A stretch of DNA of 64,000 nucleotides, taken from contig NC_044013.1 in assembly GCF_900496995.4 (NCBI RefSeq), forward strand, positions 42,855,554 to 42,919,553, read 5' to 3'. This DNA is from Aquila chrysaetos chrysaetos (Eukaryota > Chordata > Aves > Accipitriformes > Accipitridae). Each line of letters opens with the position of its first letter. Positions within the stretch are counted from its first letter, which is position 1. The position numbers were made by a program, and so were the translations under genes. The notes beneath the pieces were generated by a model, which worked only from the letters and a program-made list of their open reading frames with translations, was not told the origin of the DNA and made no database searches. Below are positions 12,397-25,500 of this stretch, piece after piece.

Positions 12397-15300
12397 GATT
12401 TTTTTGGGACAAATTAGATCTTCTGAATCCCAAAGTGTACATATATATATTTATATATAGCTTTCTCCATAGGGAAAACACATATATCAAAGGAGGAGAG
12501 ACATTTCTAAAGTGCCCCTTGTTATACAGTACTGAACATGATTTCTAAGAGCATTAGCGCAAATCCGAAGTTTCTGAGCAGGAATGACAGACGTGAGGAA
12601 AGAAAGGCTGCGGTTTGCTCTTTCCCCCACAGAACAGAAAGAAGTTTGCTGACTTTAAAAAACAAACAGAAAAACCCCAAAGAAACATTTCTGGTAGCCA
12701 TGGAGAAGGCAGATGAGACCCGGGATGTCTGGACCAGCTTACAGGCTGGCTGAGCAGGACAAGCTGTTCTTCAAGTGGAGGCTAACACCGATGAAGGGGT
12801 TCAGCCATAACAGCATTGTGGAACTCCAAGGGGGAGAGAAAAACTGGCAGAGATGTGGGACTCATATGTGGGCAGGGTAGCGACACTGTTACCTTTAAAC
12901 CACAAGGGAGTAGAAGATGAGGAGGTCAGCAGCATCACCTGTCCATACAGTAAAGACCATTAAATAATCCACAAGAAAGCTCATTTGCCTGTATTGAATA
13001 AAATGGGAACTCTTCTCTCCAACCCTTACACTTTTTACTGTGGAAAACACAGAGCAGCGGTATGCCCTGGTCACTGCTAGTTACCAGTATCTATCTTGGG
13101 GTAAGAAGCCAATGGGGTTAAGGTGGGAGCTGAGGTTTCAATGCAGAAAGTAAGCAGTCATGCAAAATGGCATGTACGAAGAACAGGACCGACCCACGCA
13201 GGCTGATCCCACAGGTCCTGCCAAGGCCAGCACACAGGGAAGGACGGAGCGGGGACAGAGGGGCTCTCGGCCAATGCTCGTGTGCTGAGCCCCGCTTCCC
13301 CACCTGGGCTTTTTCTCCTTCAATAAGCTCAGCCACTCCTGATTAGAAATGAGGCTTCCTGCCTCGATTTTGTTATTTTGAGTTGGAACAGTAAAGAAAG
13401 GCAGAAAGATGCTTCCTCCCCCTCCTAACGCAGCTACAGAAGGCAAAGCCACGCGGTTCCTCGTAAGAAGGGAGATGACCCTGTTGCAAAGACTCAGTTT
13501 TCAAGAGTTTCTGATGAGGAGCAACTGTCCTGATATCTAACGCTGATCTCTGAAATACTGGCACACAAAACACAACGTCCTTGGGAAAGCAGCCACCTGT
13601 ACAAGCAGACAACAAAGCCCTGGCAATTCTGCTAACCCCACAGTGTTAATGGTGCACTAGAAGTGAGAACGAACGATCTGTTTAAATGTGATTTAAGGAT
13701 AAGGAATCCTTAAAGATTTGTCCATTCTGCTGTAGAAACTGTGCTAGCAACACTGGCAAGAGCTTCCTGGACTCAAGGATGCAAGGAAAAAAAGAAAAAA
13801 AAAAAAGCGTTAACTACAGAGCAACCCAGGGCTTTATGAGCAGATTTAATGCAATTCTCAGCCATGTCTGCTCAGAAGGCACAATCACGCTTGATCTCCA
13901 TTTGCAGTAATTACTCCTGCCTCCAGCACAGTTGCAGTCATAGGATGGATGGTATGGAACTGGCAAGTTTTCTTAATGAAACCTCTGCCCCTGTTCACAG
14001 CAGTCCCCAACCAGGCAGAAGTCCTGCTGGAGTCAACAGGCATTTTGGGCAGACTATGGATCACGTTTTCCTGTGGAATATCCTGACCCCAAACTAGATG
14101 CAGCCAGCCAGCACAGTGAAGGTGTGACCGCTCAGCCCCACCTTACCTCCTCCTCTGAACGGGTGTCACTTCCAAAGCGTACCTGGTCAGATGCTAGCAA
14201 GGACCATCCTCCCATCCTGCCCCAAGGAAAATGTCCACTGGCTACAGCAGGAATTTTGCCTGCATTAAGGACTACGGAGTATTTGTTTTTAAAAAGAGAG
14301 GAAGACAGAAAAGAGATCACTAATAGCAGTACTACACACAAAACGGTGCAAGGACCAGAATATTCAGTCAGCAATGAAACACATCCTAAGAAACCTCCCA
14401 GGCAGGCGGACAAGTACCCGCAGAGCCAAACAATATCCCTCCTCTCATGACTCCGTGGGTGTTTGCCATTGACTTCAGTGAGATCTGACCTAACCACCGG
14501 AAAGGATGAACAAGAGGGTCACTCAGGATGAGGGGTTGTTCTTTGGTGCACGTCTCACTGTAGTCTGTAAGACACAAGTTATACGTACTGATCTCCTGGA
14601 GTATACCGTTATCCTACACAAGACTAGATTTTTTTCCCCCCAAAGAAAAAAAGATGTCAAAACTGCTTGCACTTTGGAAGATAACCACATCCACATTTAT
14701 CCCTTTTCTAATCCACTGACTCCCACACTAAAACGTGGTCAGTTCAGGAACAAACTAACAAAGAAAAGTAACCCATGCAGCAAATCTACTTAATTTCTGT
14801 TGGTCTTCTTGTCCCAGGTTCCGCTCTATCAGGCCAGATAAACATATTGCAAGTTGCCAGCACAAAACATCTGCCTCTGCAAACGAAAAACGAACCCAAG
14901 AATCCTGGGGGCTTGGGACTGGCACGAGGAATCCTGAAAGGGGGAGTGCCATGCACAGAGATCTGCAAAATCCATTATTGCATCAGCAAAACCAAGCCAA
15001 AACAAAAAATAAAACCCCCAAAAAACCATCCAAACAAAACATTGTCAACCATTAAAATAATAAAAAACATTATTTTTTTGACATAGCTATAAAAATCAAG
15101 TCATTTATAAAACTGCAACAAATGAAGTCTGGTTGTGTATTCTTTTTCCTTTTATTAGACAGGACAGAGAATTTCCTTAAAATGCCATAACAAGTCACAG
15201 TGATTTTAGATGGTTTTTTGAAATGTAGTATATTGACGGGAAATACCTTTAACATGGTTTAACTTTCTTTTTTTTGTCACTGTATATGTACCCTGGTCCA

Positions 15301-15424
15301 CCAAACCATCTATCTTAAAGTTTCTTGTTTAGAGAGGACACTCTGTCTTCTTCCTCCAAAAATGAATTTTGTCTAATAATCCTGCAAAATAATCAACCTT
15401 ACAAAAGGCCTTCTTCAAATGTTA

Positions 15425-15482
15425 TATTTATATATATATGTATATACATATATATACACACACATACACACATATATATAAA
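15425..15482 (-). repeat. TA/CA microsatellite in the MNT 3' UTR, with Pumilio motifs
   Basis: Alternating TATATA / TACACACA sequence about 60 bases long. In the MNT mRNA (minus strand) it yields UGUAUAUA twice, at 15448-15441 and 15458-15451, matching the Pumilio recognition element UGUANAUA. The repeat lies about 400 bases after the stop codon. Confidence 0.8.
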
Positions 15483-15873
15483 TATAGACTTCTATGATTT
15501 TTTTCCCATTCTACGCAATGTCTCAATAAAGAGATCAGCAATTTTTATTCTACAAAGAAGCAACACATAAAAGGGGAAAATTAAAGTCTTAAGAACATCA
15601 TATCCATATTTCACTGATTACACATAAAAGGAAAAAAAATCACCATGAACAACTGTCTTTGAAGTTTTCTCGGATTAGCAAAATTCAAGTGCAGAGAGGC
15701 CCCGTCTCTCGCTGCCAGCGGCAGGTTGGTTACTGGGCGGCTGAGGACAGCCCAGCCCGGTGTCCCGCCACTCGGCATTTTCTGCACTTCCCTCCCGTGG
15801 AGTCGGACGTGGTTGGAATGTATGGAGTTTAGGAAAGGTTCCCAACAAAGACCTCGCCGTCGGACGATCCCCT

Positions 15874-16589
15874 CTAGGCCAGCTTCAGCGTGCTCACTGG
15901 GAATGATGGCATGGTTACCATAGTCACCGGATTTAGGACCGTTTGCCCAACTAACTGCGGGTGATGGACAACTTGGGTTCCTACAGCAGGCTTGGCCATC
16001 ACCGCTTGCTGGCCAAGGTTTGTGGTTCCATTCACTTGCTGGTGCGAGATCGTGTGAGCAATATGGCTCACCACGGGCTGGCTGACGGCCACGGGCTGAG
16101 GGTAGATGGGCAGCTGCTGGCCGAGGTGGGCCATGTGGTTGATGGTGGCTGGGTGCACAGTGATGTGGCCGATAGGCTGAGCAGCAGTGGTAAGTTGCAC
16201 AGGGCTGGACGTGGAAGGTGCAATGTGAGCAATGTGCTTGGTCTGTGGACCCTGAATCACGTGGTTGACAGTCTGAATGACCGAAGCGTGGGTAGTGGCG
16301 GTGTGGGCAATAACAGTCGATTGCACTGTTGAAGCCGCCACGATGTGAGTCTGTGCAGGGACGATCGCCTGCGGCTGGACCAGTGCTTGCGTCTGGATGG
16401 GAGGCTGTGCGTGGGCTGGGGTTTGTTTCTGCTGGATGGACAGGTGCTGAGGCAGAACCGCTGGGTGGTGGGAAGCAGCGTTTGAAGGGACGGCTTTCAG
16501 GAGCTCTGGGTGCTGGCGCTGGGTTAGTTTTGGTAATGAGTTCACTGGCCTGTCATCTTCCATGTCTTCATCCATGTTGTCTTCACCCT
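15874..16589 (-). CDS. MNT: MNT coding exon 6 (C-terminal region and stop)
   Basis: 716 nt to the stop codon. The acceptor is TTTTCCAG|AGGGTGAAG; one base from exon 5 completes the Glu codon of EGEDNMDEDMEDDR. Downstream is a low-complexity Gln/His/Pro/Val region with motifs shared with mammalian MNT: VIAHTATTHASVIQTVNHV, IAHIAPS, IGHITVHPAT, YPQPVAVSQ, AHTISHQQVNG, and the end TMVTMPSFPVSTLKLA. These conserved blocks argue for function in an otherwise disordered tail. Confidence 0.97.
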
Positions 16590-19500
16590 CTGGAAAAAAC
16601 GAAAGGAAGAAACTCCCATAAAAAATGACAGCAGAGCACGAGCTGGACTAACCAGCCTCCCTAAAAGGCAGCACAGGCATCAGAGACAACAGCAGGAGGA
16701 GTCACTGAGCTACGGGCAGGCAGCACGGCACAGCACAGCACACCCCTCTCCTCCCTGCTTGTGGGCCAAGGACCCGGAGCCAGGCAGGCGAGACTAGCTC
16801 GAAGCCCCGGCTAGAGAGGGTTGCTCACAACAGGCTGAGAGGTCTCGCTTGGGGCTGAGAGATCTTGCTCAGCAGGCAAGGGAAGCAACGTGAGCAGAAG
16901 CAGACGGAGAGCGCCTGGGCTGAACTCCGTCTGGGCTGACGAGGGCTCCTTCTGGGAAGAGGAACACGGTTTCCCCTCCTGTCCAGTTGTTCCACTGATT
17001 GGTGCCACCCCTTCTGCTCCCAGAGCAGGAAGGAAACAGCCATGGAGAAACATGGCAGCAAGTTCCTCATCTGGTTCTGGAAAACGGACTCTTGTCCAGT
17101 CCAGGAACTAATGAAGCAATGCAGGAACATGCTGACCCTGCGGAGATCAGGAAGACAAGCAGGGCACCTTGCACTGCCTCCTCTAAAGCCAGCCATGCAG
17201 CAGAGATTAAAAATCTCAGAAGATACAGAAGCAGCAGGAAGACCAGGGAAGACACTTCCCTTTTGCAGGCTCTGTGGTTAGTAGTAGCTTGAAGTGATCA
17301 TTTTCAGCAGAGGCCAGCTGGAGAGGTGAACGGCTGGCACTCCTATTGACAAAGCACTCCTACTCTCAACTTCCGTCAGCCTACACTGGGAGTCTGCGAG
17401 TATGTTCAAAGGTGATGAGCCTGATGCAAGCCTGAATGAACCAGAAAACTCAGGTTTTCCCTTCCTGGAACCCGCTGTATCATCTGCCTGAAGTGCCAAG
17501 AGCAAATGCTGTCAAGATTTGAAGGAACTGCTGCAAATGGTTACGGACTGCTACAGCCTCCTCATCTCTGGAAAGCAAAGCACTGTACATCCATGCACTG
17601 CCTAGTCTTCCTGCTGCAGGTCACTGGTATGGAGAAAAGCATGCACTCTCCTATCTCGCAAAAACTTCTTACTGGGAACAGCATGTCAGATATTCGTTAG
17701 TATCATTTCATCTTCACTGTGAATCCTTTTCACACAATGTGAAGGCTCATTAAGTTGTTCAAATGCTCTGGTGATCTTTCCTGTACCAATTCCTTCTTCT
17801 CTACGTGGCTGAACACCCTCCCACATCCATGCACAAATACATCAGGATGCTCATATGCCACTCAGTTCTAAAAAGCAGGGATGCATAGTTGTGCAAGAGG
17901 AAAACTAAGTTTTGAAAGCAGGCATCTCCATGTAAGGTATCAGCAGATTGACTGTGCAAACATGCACTTTGTATCTACCTAACGTTAATGCACGATTTTC
18001 AGTTTACTTTACACAAGTGGCAGTGTATTATTAGGCCAACATCAATGATTACAAACCACTTGAAAATGTTTTACTTTATTCTGAATGCAAAGAAACCTTG
18101 ATGGTGCTAAATGAAGATCCCCACCACCACTATATAACTGTGTCAGTGACGTACAGCGATGATTACAAGAAGAGAAAAATTATGGGCACCTGATGCTGTC
18201 GAGGTAGATGCCTGGTCATCCTCCGGCTGAACTGTCTGTCGAATAATTCTGTCAATCTCCAAGATGTCCATCCACTGGCTCAACTCGTTCTTCAATTCTG
18301 CCAGTCGCTGCTGGGTAGCAATCTTCTCTCTTGCCAGCCGCTCCATCTCATGTTCATATTCTTTCTCCTTCCTCTTTAAAGTCTAAAGGCAGAGGGAAGA
18401 AAAAAGAAATATAAGGAAAACAAACACGAGTATAATCTACACTAACCTGGTCGCTCCCATGTTCATAGCTCATTTTTTTTTATTACCAGTTATGCTGGTG
18501 TAAAATATGTTCATATATAGTTAGGCCTTTCAAACTCAGGCAGAAAGGGAAAGGACGAGAGCTGGCCATGAAAACCTAAAAGGTTACTTTGGCCAACTGT
18601 TTTCTGCCTTCTGAAGGAAAACCGATGAGCCTCCAATACTGAAATGCTTAACTACGTCAGGTGTAAGTCCCTTCAACTCCAAGGGTAAGTTTAAAGCCTA
18701 GAACTCCTCAGGAAAAGCTGCAAGGCTTTCTCTCCGAAAAAAAGTATTTCTGCCACTCTAAAGACAGAAAATGAAATCTTCTTCCTGCATTCTTCCTCTT
18801 CCACTCTAACCTTCCCAACAGAACTGAAAAATTAAGAACCAAGAGCGCTGAAATATGACTATGACTCACATCTGTAACGTGGAAGCCAGACCCCTCCCTG
18901 CACAGCACTTTCCACCCTGATGACTTCCTAAGCTAAACACCGGACACCAATGGTACGTGTGTGCAGACACTGGCAAAAAAGAACCTCTGTAAGGACACCA
19001 ACAAACGACCCATGGATGCAGAGCGCTCGTGGACCATGAAGCAGACTGTCCGAGGTCCCACACAGGTATTTGTTGGAGGTGCAGCAACCATAAACCAGGA
19101 CTCCTCTCTTCTCTTTCAGTCCAAGGGAGCTCCCTGTTGCACTTCAACATCGGTTTAGAGCGACAGGGGTCAGCACTCAGTTCCCAACATCAGCCTCACT
19201 TCACCTGCCTTATGAAATATTTGAAGAGGATTAGGGCTTATCACAGACTGGTCAGAGGGTGCCAAGGGAGGGAAATGGATGCAGTTCCCTCTGATCGCCA
19301 GGCGAGAGGACATGAGACCACGGTCAGTTAGCCACTTAGAGAGTGGGGCTATGGAGTTTTTACTACATACATCTATTCCCAAGCATCCCTAAGGAAAGGA
19401 AGCATCTACACAGAGAGCAGTGGTCCTGCATGGCAATGGACTGCTGGCCCATGGCTTGAGAAAGGTGGAAAACACCCCACATCCTTGCATGAAGACAGAA

Positions 19501-22500
19501 ACCTTGTGCAGAGAACTCTGCTCTTATGCAGGAAGGTAAAACCACAGACATATTGAAGTATTTCTAAGACAAGGTGCATAGGAAGAGATAGTATCTTTTA
19601 CTAAACCAACTGACAGTAGTTGGGGAAAAAAGGCAAGCCTTGGGCGCACAAGCCCAAGTAGGTCTACACAAAATCACGGTGCGTTTCCGTAACCAGCACA
19701 TAAATCATGGAGAGAAAGGGAACTTTAACATGGTCAGAAGGAAAAAAAAAAAAAGCACAAGTACTAATTAGCTTCTGAGCAACACACAACACACCAAGAG
19801 CTCCTGACCTAGAAGAGATGGCTAAGAGCAGACAATACCCTGCATCACGGGGGAAATCCTGAAGTCAATGCCAAGGAACGGTATATATTCTCCCCTTCTG
19901 CTAATACCGACTCAGCACTGGAAATCTGATACGTTCGTCGGCAGGGAAGAGATGCTGCATCAGTCAGCACGGTACACAAAAATGCCAAACACTATCCAGT
20001 ACTATTAATGGGAAATATAAACCACATAGGTCTGATGGGGATCAATTATTGAGCAGTGCAGCAGAAAAACAATAGCTGATCTTCACAAAAGGTACTGTTT
20101 TATGAGATTTTAAGCCAATAGTGTAGCACTGAACAGTAACAGGACAGGGAGCCTGTTCCCCAGCCCAAGTCAGCACTTACTATAGGCATAAAAGAGACAA
20201 AATAAGTGAAATCTGCAAAACCATGTATAGCCTGTCTGTTTTCTAAAGTTAAGTTTTGCCATTGGGAATCTAAATCACATACACACTTCTGAAAATACCA
20301 GCTATACAGACCTCCACAGAGCCTGCACGGATGCTCTTTTTCACTCACTGCTGGCAGGCACTGAATTTAAAAGCAAACCTTACACTTAGCAGAGCGGCAG
20401 AGGATCAGACTCATGCTCTTCTGAATATGTGCTCTCTATTTCTCTCTCAAGTTCTCCAGGACAACTGCAATCAGAACCTGACCTCATGCATTTCAATGGC
20501 TCTGCTGGTCTTTTATCTCAAAAGTTAGCCAGGAATAACTTCAAAGCCTGTTCAGCCAGGCCTTTAATTTAGCCTAAGCCAACACAATGACTAGGGTAGC
20601 TCCTGCCTTCTTACAGAAAAGCAAAATGAAAAAAAAGGTACCTTTGTCCTGATGTAACAAAAAAAGGAAGCATTTTTAAAATGGCCAAACAATGCGTATT
20701 AGCAGAGCACAATCACTCCAGATGTGTAAACGGAGACAACTCCTCTCAACAAGGCTTACGCTTTGCCTCCTGGCACAGCTGGCTTTAACTCAGCTAAAAG
20801 CCTCTCGAAATGGACAGTTTTCAGGCCAAGGGGGCAGTTCTGTCCCTCTCGCTGCTTTTCAAACAGTAAGCAGGCAGCAGATATGCCAACTGCTCAATAC
20901 CAAGGTTTTATACTAGGAAACCCCAGCAGACCTGTAGCCTACAGCAGCGAGAGGGACAGAACTGGGACAGCAGAGTGTCCGCAGCGGGGAAGGTCTTGCG
21001 GTGCAGAAGAGCAGGTAAGTGGGGACAGGGACTCCCAGGACCCCGAGCTCTGCACCAGCACCGACTCCTAGCCTGGAGATGGTGTTTAGATCCATACGTG
21101 GCTGAAGCCAAAATCCGTATGCTAGTTTTAACGTCTGTTATCCTACTGAGTGCAGCCGAAGCACTTTGCCTGACCCAGAAAACACAGTAATGCTGCGCGT
21201 GTGCTTTGATTTCCTTGCAGCTGAAGGGACGTAGGTGGGACACAGAGGGCAAAGCTAAGGCAACGAGGAAGGTGCATGCTCCTGTGCTCAGGTTTAAATG
21301 TGCAGGAAGAGAACTCATCTGAATGTCTTCCTCTTTACTCTCTAATTAGCAAAGAAGCAAGTAGGAGAAAGCCTGAGACTAAAATCACTGCATACACACA
21401 TGAGCCCAGCCCCTCTCTGCAGCATTTCTCTCCAAGCACGTTCTCCATGCGGTTACTCACAGGGCACGATCACAAAAGGACAGAATACAGTAACACAGCT
21501 TTCCAGGAAGAATAAGAAAGAAATCTATGCAGCCTCAGCACCCGTATCCTGCACAGCACAAGCTTATTCAAGCACGTTTGGCTTCCTTCCCTGCTGCGAG
21601 AGAAGACTCCCAGCACCAGGGGAAAGCACAACTATGAGGTATGGGAGGGCGGCTGGTAATTAGTTACAAACTTTTAATTACTGAAAAGGCAGGCAAACCC
21701 TTAGCAAGCACCAGGATGAGTCTCCCTGCGAGCAGGGCCAGGGAGCTCGCTCTGTCGCTCTCCGGGTGCTCCACTCCTCCATCACAGGCTTCGGGACGTG
21801 GCACTGCTCCAAGCCCAGCCCCACAGGCTCTGCTTCCCTCCGGGCTGCTGGCAGCCCCAGCCCTCCCCATGATGGGAAACAGCTTGACGGGGTGCCAGCT
21901 CCCGGCAGCCACTCGCCCCGACCACACGCTCCTCCCGGGGCTCCTGCACACGGCCCCCCTGGCCGGCGTGCCTGCCGGCTGGGTGCTCTCCAAGGGAAGC
22001 TGCTGGGGAGGCTGGAGGAGCAGATGGGCTGGAGTCTCTGCTGGCACCAGTAATCTTTCAAAAACTATTCTAGGATGCAGTTCAGCGTGGCTCGCTTGGT
22101 AAAGACAGATCTCCCGGCTGAGCTGCTACTTGGCCCAATAATTAACTTGGTGTGATTAACCGGAGCCTTCCTCCCTCTCCTGCAGCACTGGCCTCGCAGG
22201 GCGCAGCCCCCTCCCAGGCTCTGCAGGGGCTGTGTGCGTGCCCTGCGGGGGCCAGGAACCCGACCCCGACCCACCAGCCTCTGTGCAGCAGCCACAGGAA
22301 CCTGCCGGAGAGGGGACAGGGAGCAGGGACCCTCCCGCCTTTGTACTTCTTCCCACCGGCAGCCAGTATGGAAGAGGGTGCATGCACATCTCCCTGTGTC
22401 CCTTCTGACCAGCATCACCAGCAGCCCCTTGGACAGACGGATATCTGGCATCTGCCTGCTGACAGGTTATTTTCTGCAAATCACCCTGCCCACGTCAGAT

Positions 22501-25500
22501 GTCAGGTTTTCCCATCACTCGGTAGAAAGTCCACAGCAACAGCCAAACCTTAGTCATTCTGACTTTGCTCGCCTACCTACTCCCAAACAGAAAACACCTT
22601 CAGAGACATGTGCTGGTCTCCAGTACATTTCTTCTAAAACAGGAATTTCTTACAACAGCGGCAGTATCACAATGAATCCTACGCAACACCAAAAAAAAAA
22701 AAAAAAAAAAAAAAAAAGTCACAGCAGTTTTAAAATAAGAAGCAGCCACACAGACACTCCTTTCAACAAACCCAAACCTTTGGGATCTTCCAACAGAATA
22801 GGCACACAAGGCGAGAGCTGAAATGGGCAGAAGGGACCCTGAAACTACATACAACAAAATAACTGATTTAGAATGAAATTTCAGTAAAAGGAACTCATAC
22901 AAATGCCCGACCACCTGTCTTTCAAGGTCTGAAATTCCATTAAGGCAGAGGTATGCGTGTCTGGACAGCTGCAGGTCAGTAACTGCCATCCGACCCACTT
23001 CCCCCACGGCTGGGAATGGCAATGGAGAGGGTTCTGATAAGGTGCTGGTATCTGGGATGACAATTAAGCTGCCTGCCAAGATCCTGAAGGATACACATCC
23101 CCAGGTTTGACCCAGGCCTGAAGACTCAAACCCTTGTTCCTGAATTCCCTCCCCAGAAGATGCTGTTTTCCTTTGGACTGTCTTGCTGTTTCTCTCAGGA
23201 CATGGTCCCCGCAGCAGGGGACAGGTCTGGAGTGCCCCAGACTCCGGGAAGTCACTACTTTAAGGCTGGTTGCACCAAAAGGTGAGAAAACCTGAGGAGA
23301 GTTCAAACCAAACGGCTTTGCCTGTTGGAGTAGGAAATCAGCTAGCAGGAAAGAGGGCTCACCAAAACGCGCCTTTGCTGTTTCTGGTATTAGCAGATAT
23401 AACCAAGGCAGCTGGAGTCCCTCCTCCCAGGGTTAAGCTGAATCTGAAACACTATAGTATTAAAAAAACCCAAACCATCCCAACCTCGTTATTGTAATCA
23501 ACTGACGAAAAATTTCTGCCACACACCAAGCAGCTCAACAAGCACCCAGGCGTCACAGGACCACCAGCAGATTCCTTTCTCATCACAGCAGTCCCCTCAT
23601 GCAGGGTGACAGGACAAGCACTTGCAGAGACAATACGGGCTTGAGGACAGCTGTGGTCTAGCAGAAGCCCCCAGTTGGCAATCCCTTCGTCCAGGCTTGG
23701 AGGTCCCTATTCCAGCGCTGACCTTGCAGCTAGACTTCAAATGTTGTTAAAACCCTCTGCCCGCCTCCCTTCTGTATCTGCTGCAGCTTTGGGCTGGGAG
23801 ATGCTAGGAGAGATGAAAATCTGTGTGATTTCCAAGTTTATCTGACTTTGAATTATCTGAATGTGAAACAATTACAAAAAAAAAAAAAAAAAAATCCAGC
23901 TGAGTTTCCTCATGATAGGCAGTTAATGTGCTTTACGAGTTTTATGCTTAGCCTAGATTCATGTTATGTCATGGACTTAGTCCCTGGCGAGGATGAGGAC
24001 CCGTGCACATCCAGGGAAAGTGCTAAGGGAAAACCTGCTGCGTGGGCAAGCGCTCCCACTGCCCAGGCTCTCACCATGCACAGGTCCCTCCCCGTGTGCA
24101 GCGCAATGCTGCGGTTTGGGAAGCCGACACTGACCTCACAGAGCCAGTTGGAGCAGACCCAGTGCCCCTTCCTTCTTCTGCACCTAGCCAGCATCACTGC
24201 CACCCCGCGCATCTCTGTTTAACCAGAGAAGGAGCACAGAGACGGGATCACGCCTGCAGCTGCCTGGTGCGAACTCTTCCGCTTAACCTGGTTCATGAAG
24301 TACTGATCCTGTTTCTTCATGGTGGAAAAGTTGCTGAAGTTATCTGCATTTCCGTTTTCCCACTTCCTCAGACAGCGGTGAGGACCGACTGGCGCTGGGA
24401 GCTGCGAACCCCTGAAGAAGGCAAGGTGTAGTCATCTGCAGTTTTGGTTCTCTGTTCTGTACAAAGCAGCGGGGCTCTCACAACCCAAAGCCGGTGAGAG
24501 TTGACTTGAGCACAACCCACGTGTACCAAAGAAGGCAGCATGACTTCCGCCAGCTCAACAGACGCACACCCCCCCGCCCGAGACTGCTCTTTTCCAATCA
24601 ACAAACTTCAGCACAGACCCTTCTCCTTATGTTTGTGCAGCGATGATTGTAGGATTTCTTTTTTTAATGTTAAGAAATTGGAAGCCTTGGTTGCCCAGGC
24701 AACTTTTACTCTGCAGTGTAAGAAAGCTACAGAAGCTACAACTTCAAAATTGATTTATTTTTCACTTCTATCCACTTAAAAAAATTCCACAAGAGCATCA
24801 CTTAAAAGAGCCAGTAAACCCTGACCCTAATATGGGGGAAGCTGATCCACCCCAGGAGGAAATCATGGATTTCCTTATTTTCATGTGAATCCATCCATGG
24901 CTTTTGATGGTTGGGAAGTTTTGCAAATCAGCTGCTGGCTCTGGTGAAAACGAGGTGATCATTTCACTCCGAACATTTACAGTTCTCGCAGTTTAACTCC
25001 TAACCACACGCAAAATGGGGAGCTGAGGCCAAATAAAGTGCACAGTAATCGTTTGCTGCAGGGATCAGTATCCCTGCAAGAACCAACTCTGTACGTGAAA
25101 GCTGTACTTCAAAGGTGCTTTGACCATGTAGCCACACACTTCAGAGTGTGTGTAATACAAAGTGCAAGAGTGGTCCCGCAGAAAACGTGCCAAGTGTGAA
25201 GCTGAGAGCAAGTCCTTTGCTCGGCAATGCCTGCAGAGGACCAAGGGCCCGGGACCTGGCTCTGACCACAATCCTCTCCAGTGCAGTCACCATCTGCACT
25301 GTGCGCAGCCGCTGCTGCTACCGTATGCAGGTGGAAACGGTGACAAGGAAGCAAGGGCGGTGATGAAGAGTCCCTTCATCTTTTATTTAAACAGCAGTGA
25401 CCAAATTAAAATCCATACGTGGGTTTGCTTTTGCTCCCCATTGAGTATCTGATTTTCCTCCTTTACACGTAGCTGTCAGCTTCAAAGCAGTCTTTACCCA

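Larger units (their letters stand above)
12379..15873 (-). other. MNT: MNT 3' UTR (proximal poly(A) form)
   Basis: This follows the MNT stop codon directly in the last exon with no need for another splice. The length, about 3.5 kb to the poly(A) signal at 12396-12391, is of the same order as the mammalian MNT 3' UTR as I recall it. It contains AT-rich blocks, a TA/CA microsatellite at 15.43-15.48 kb with two Pumilio-type elements, and other minus-strand AATAAA hexamers near 15.55 and 15.16 kb. The exact 3' end is inferred, not seen. Confidence 0.6.
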
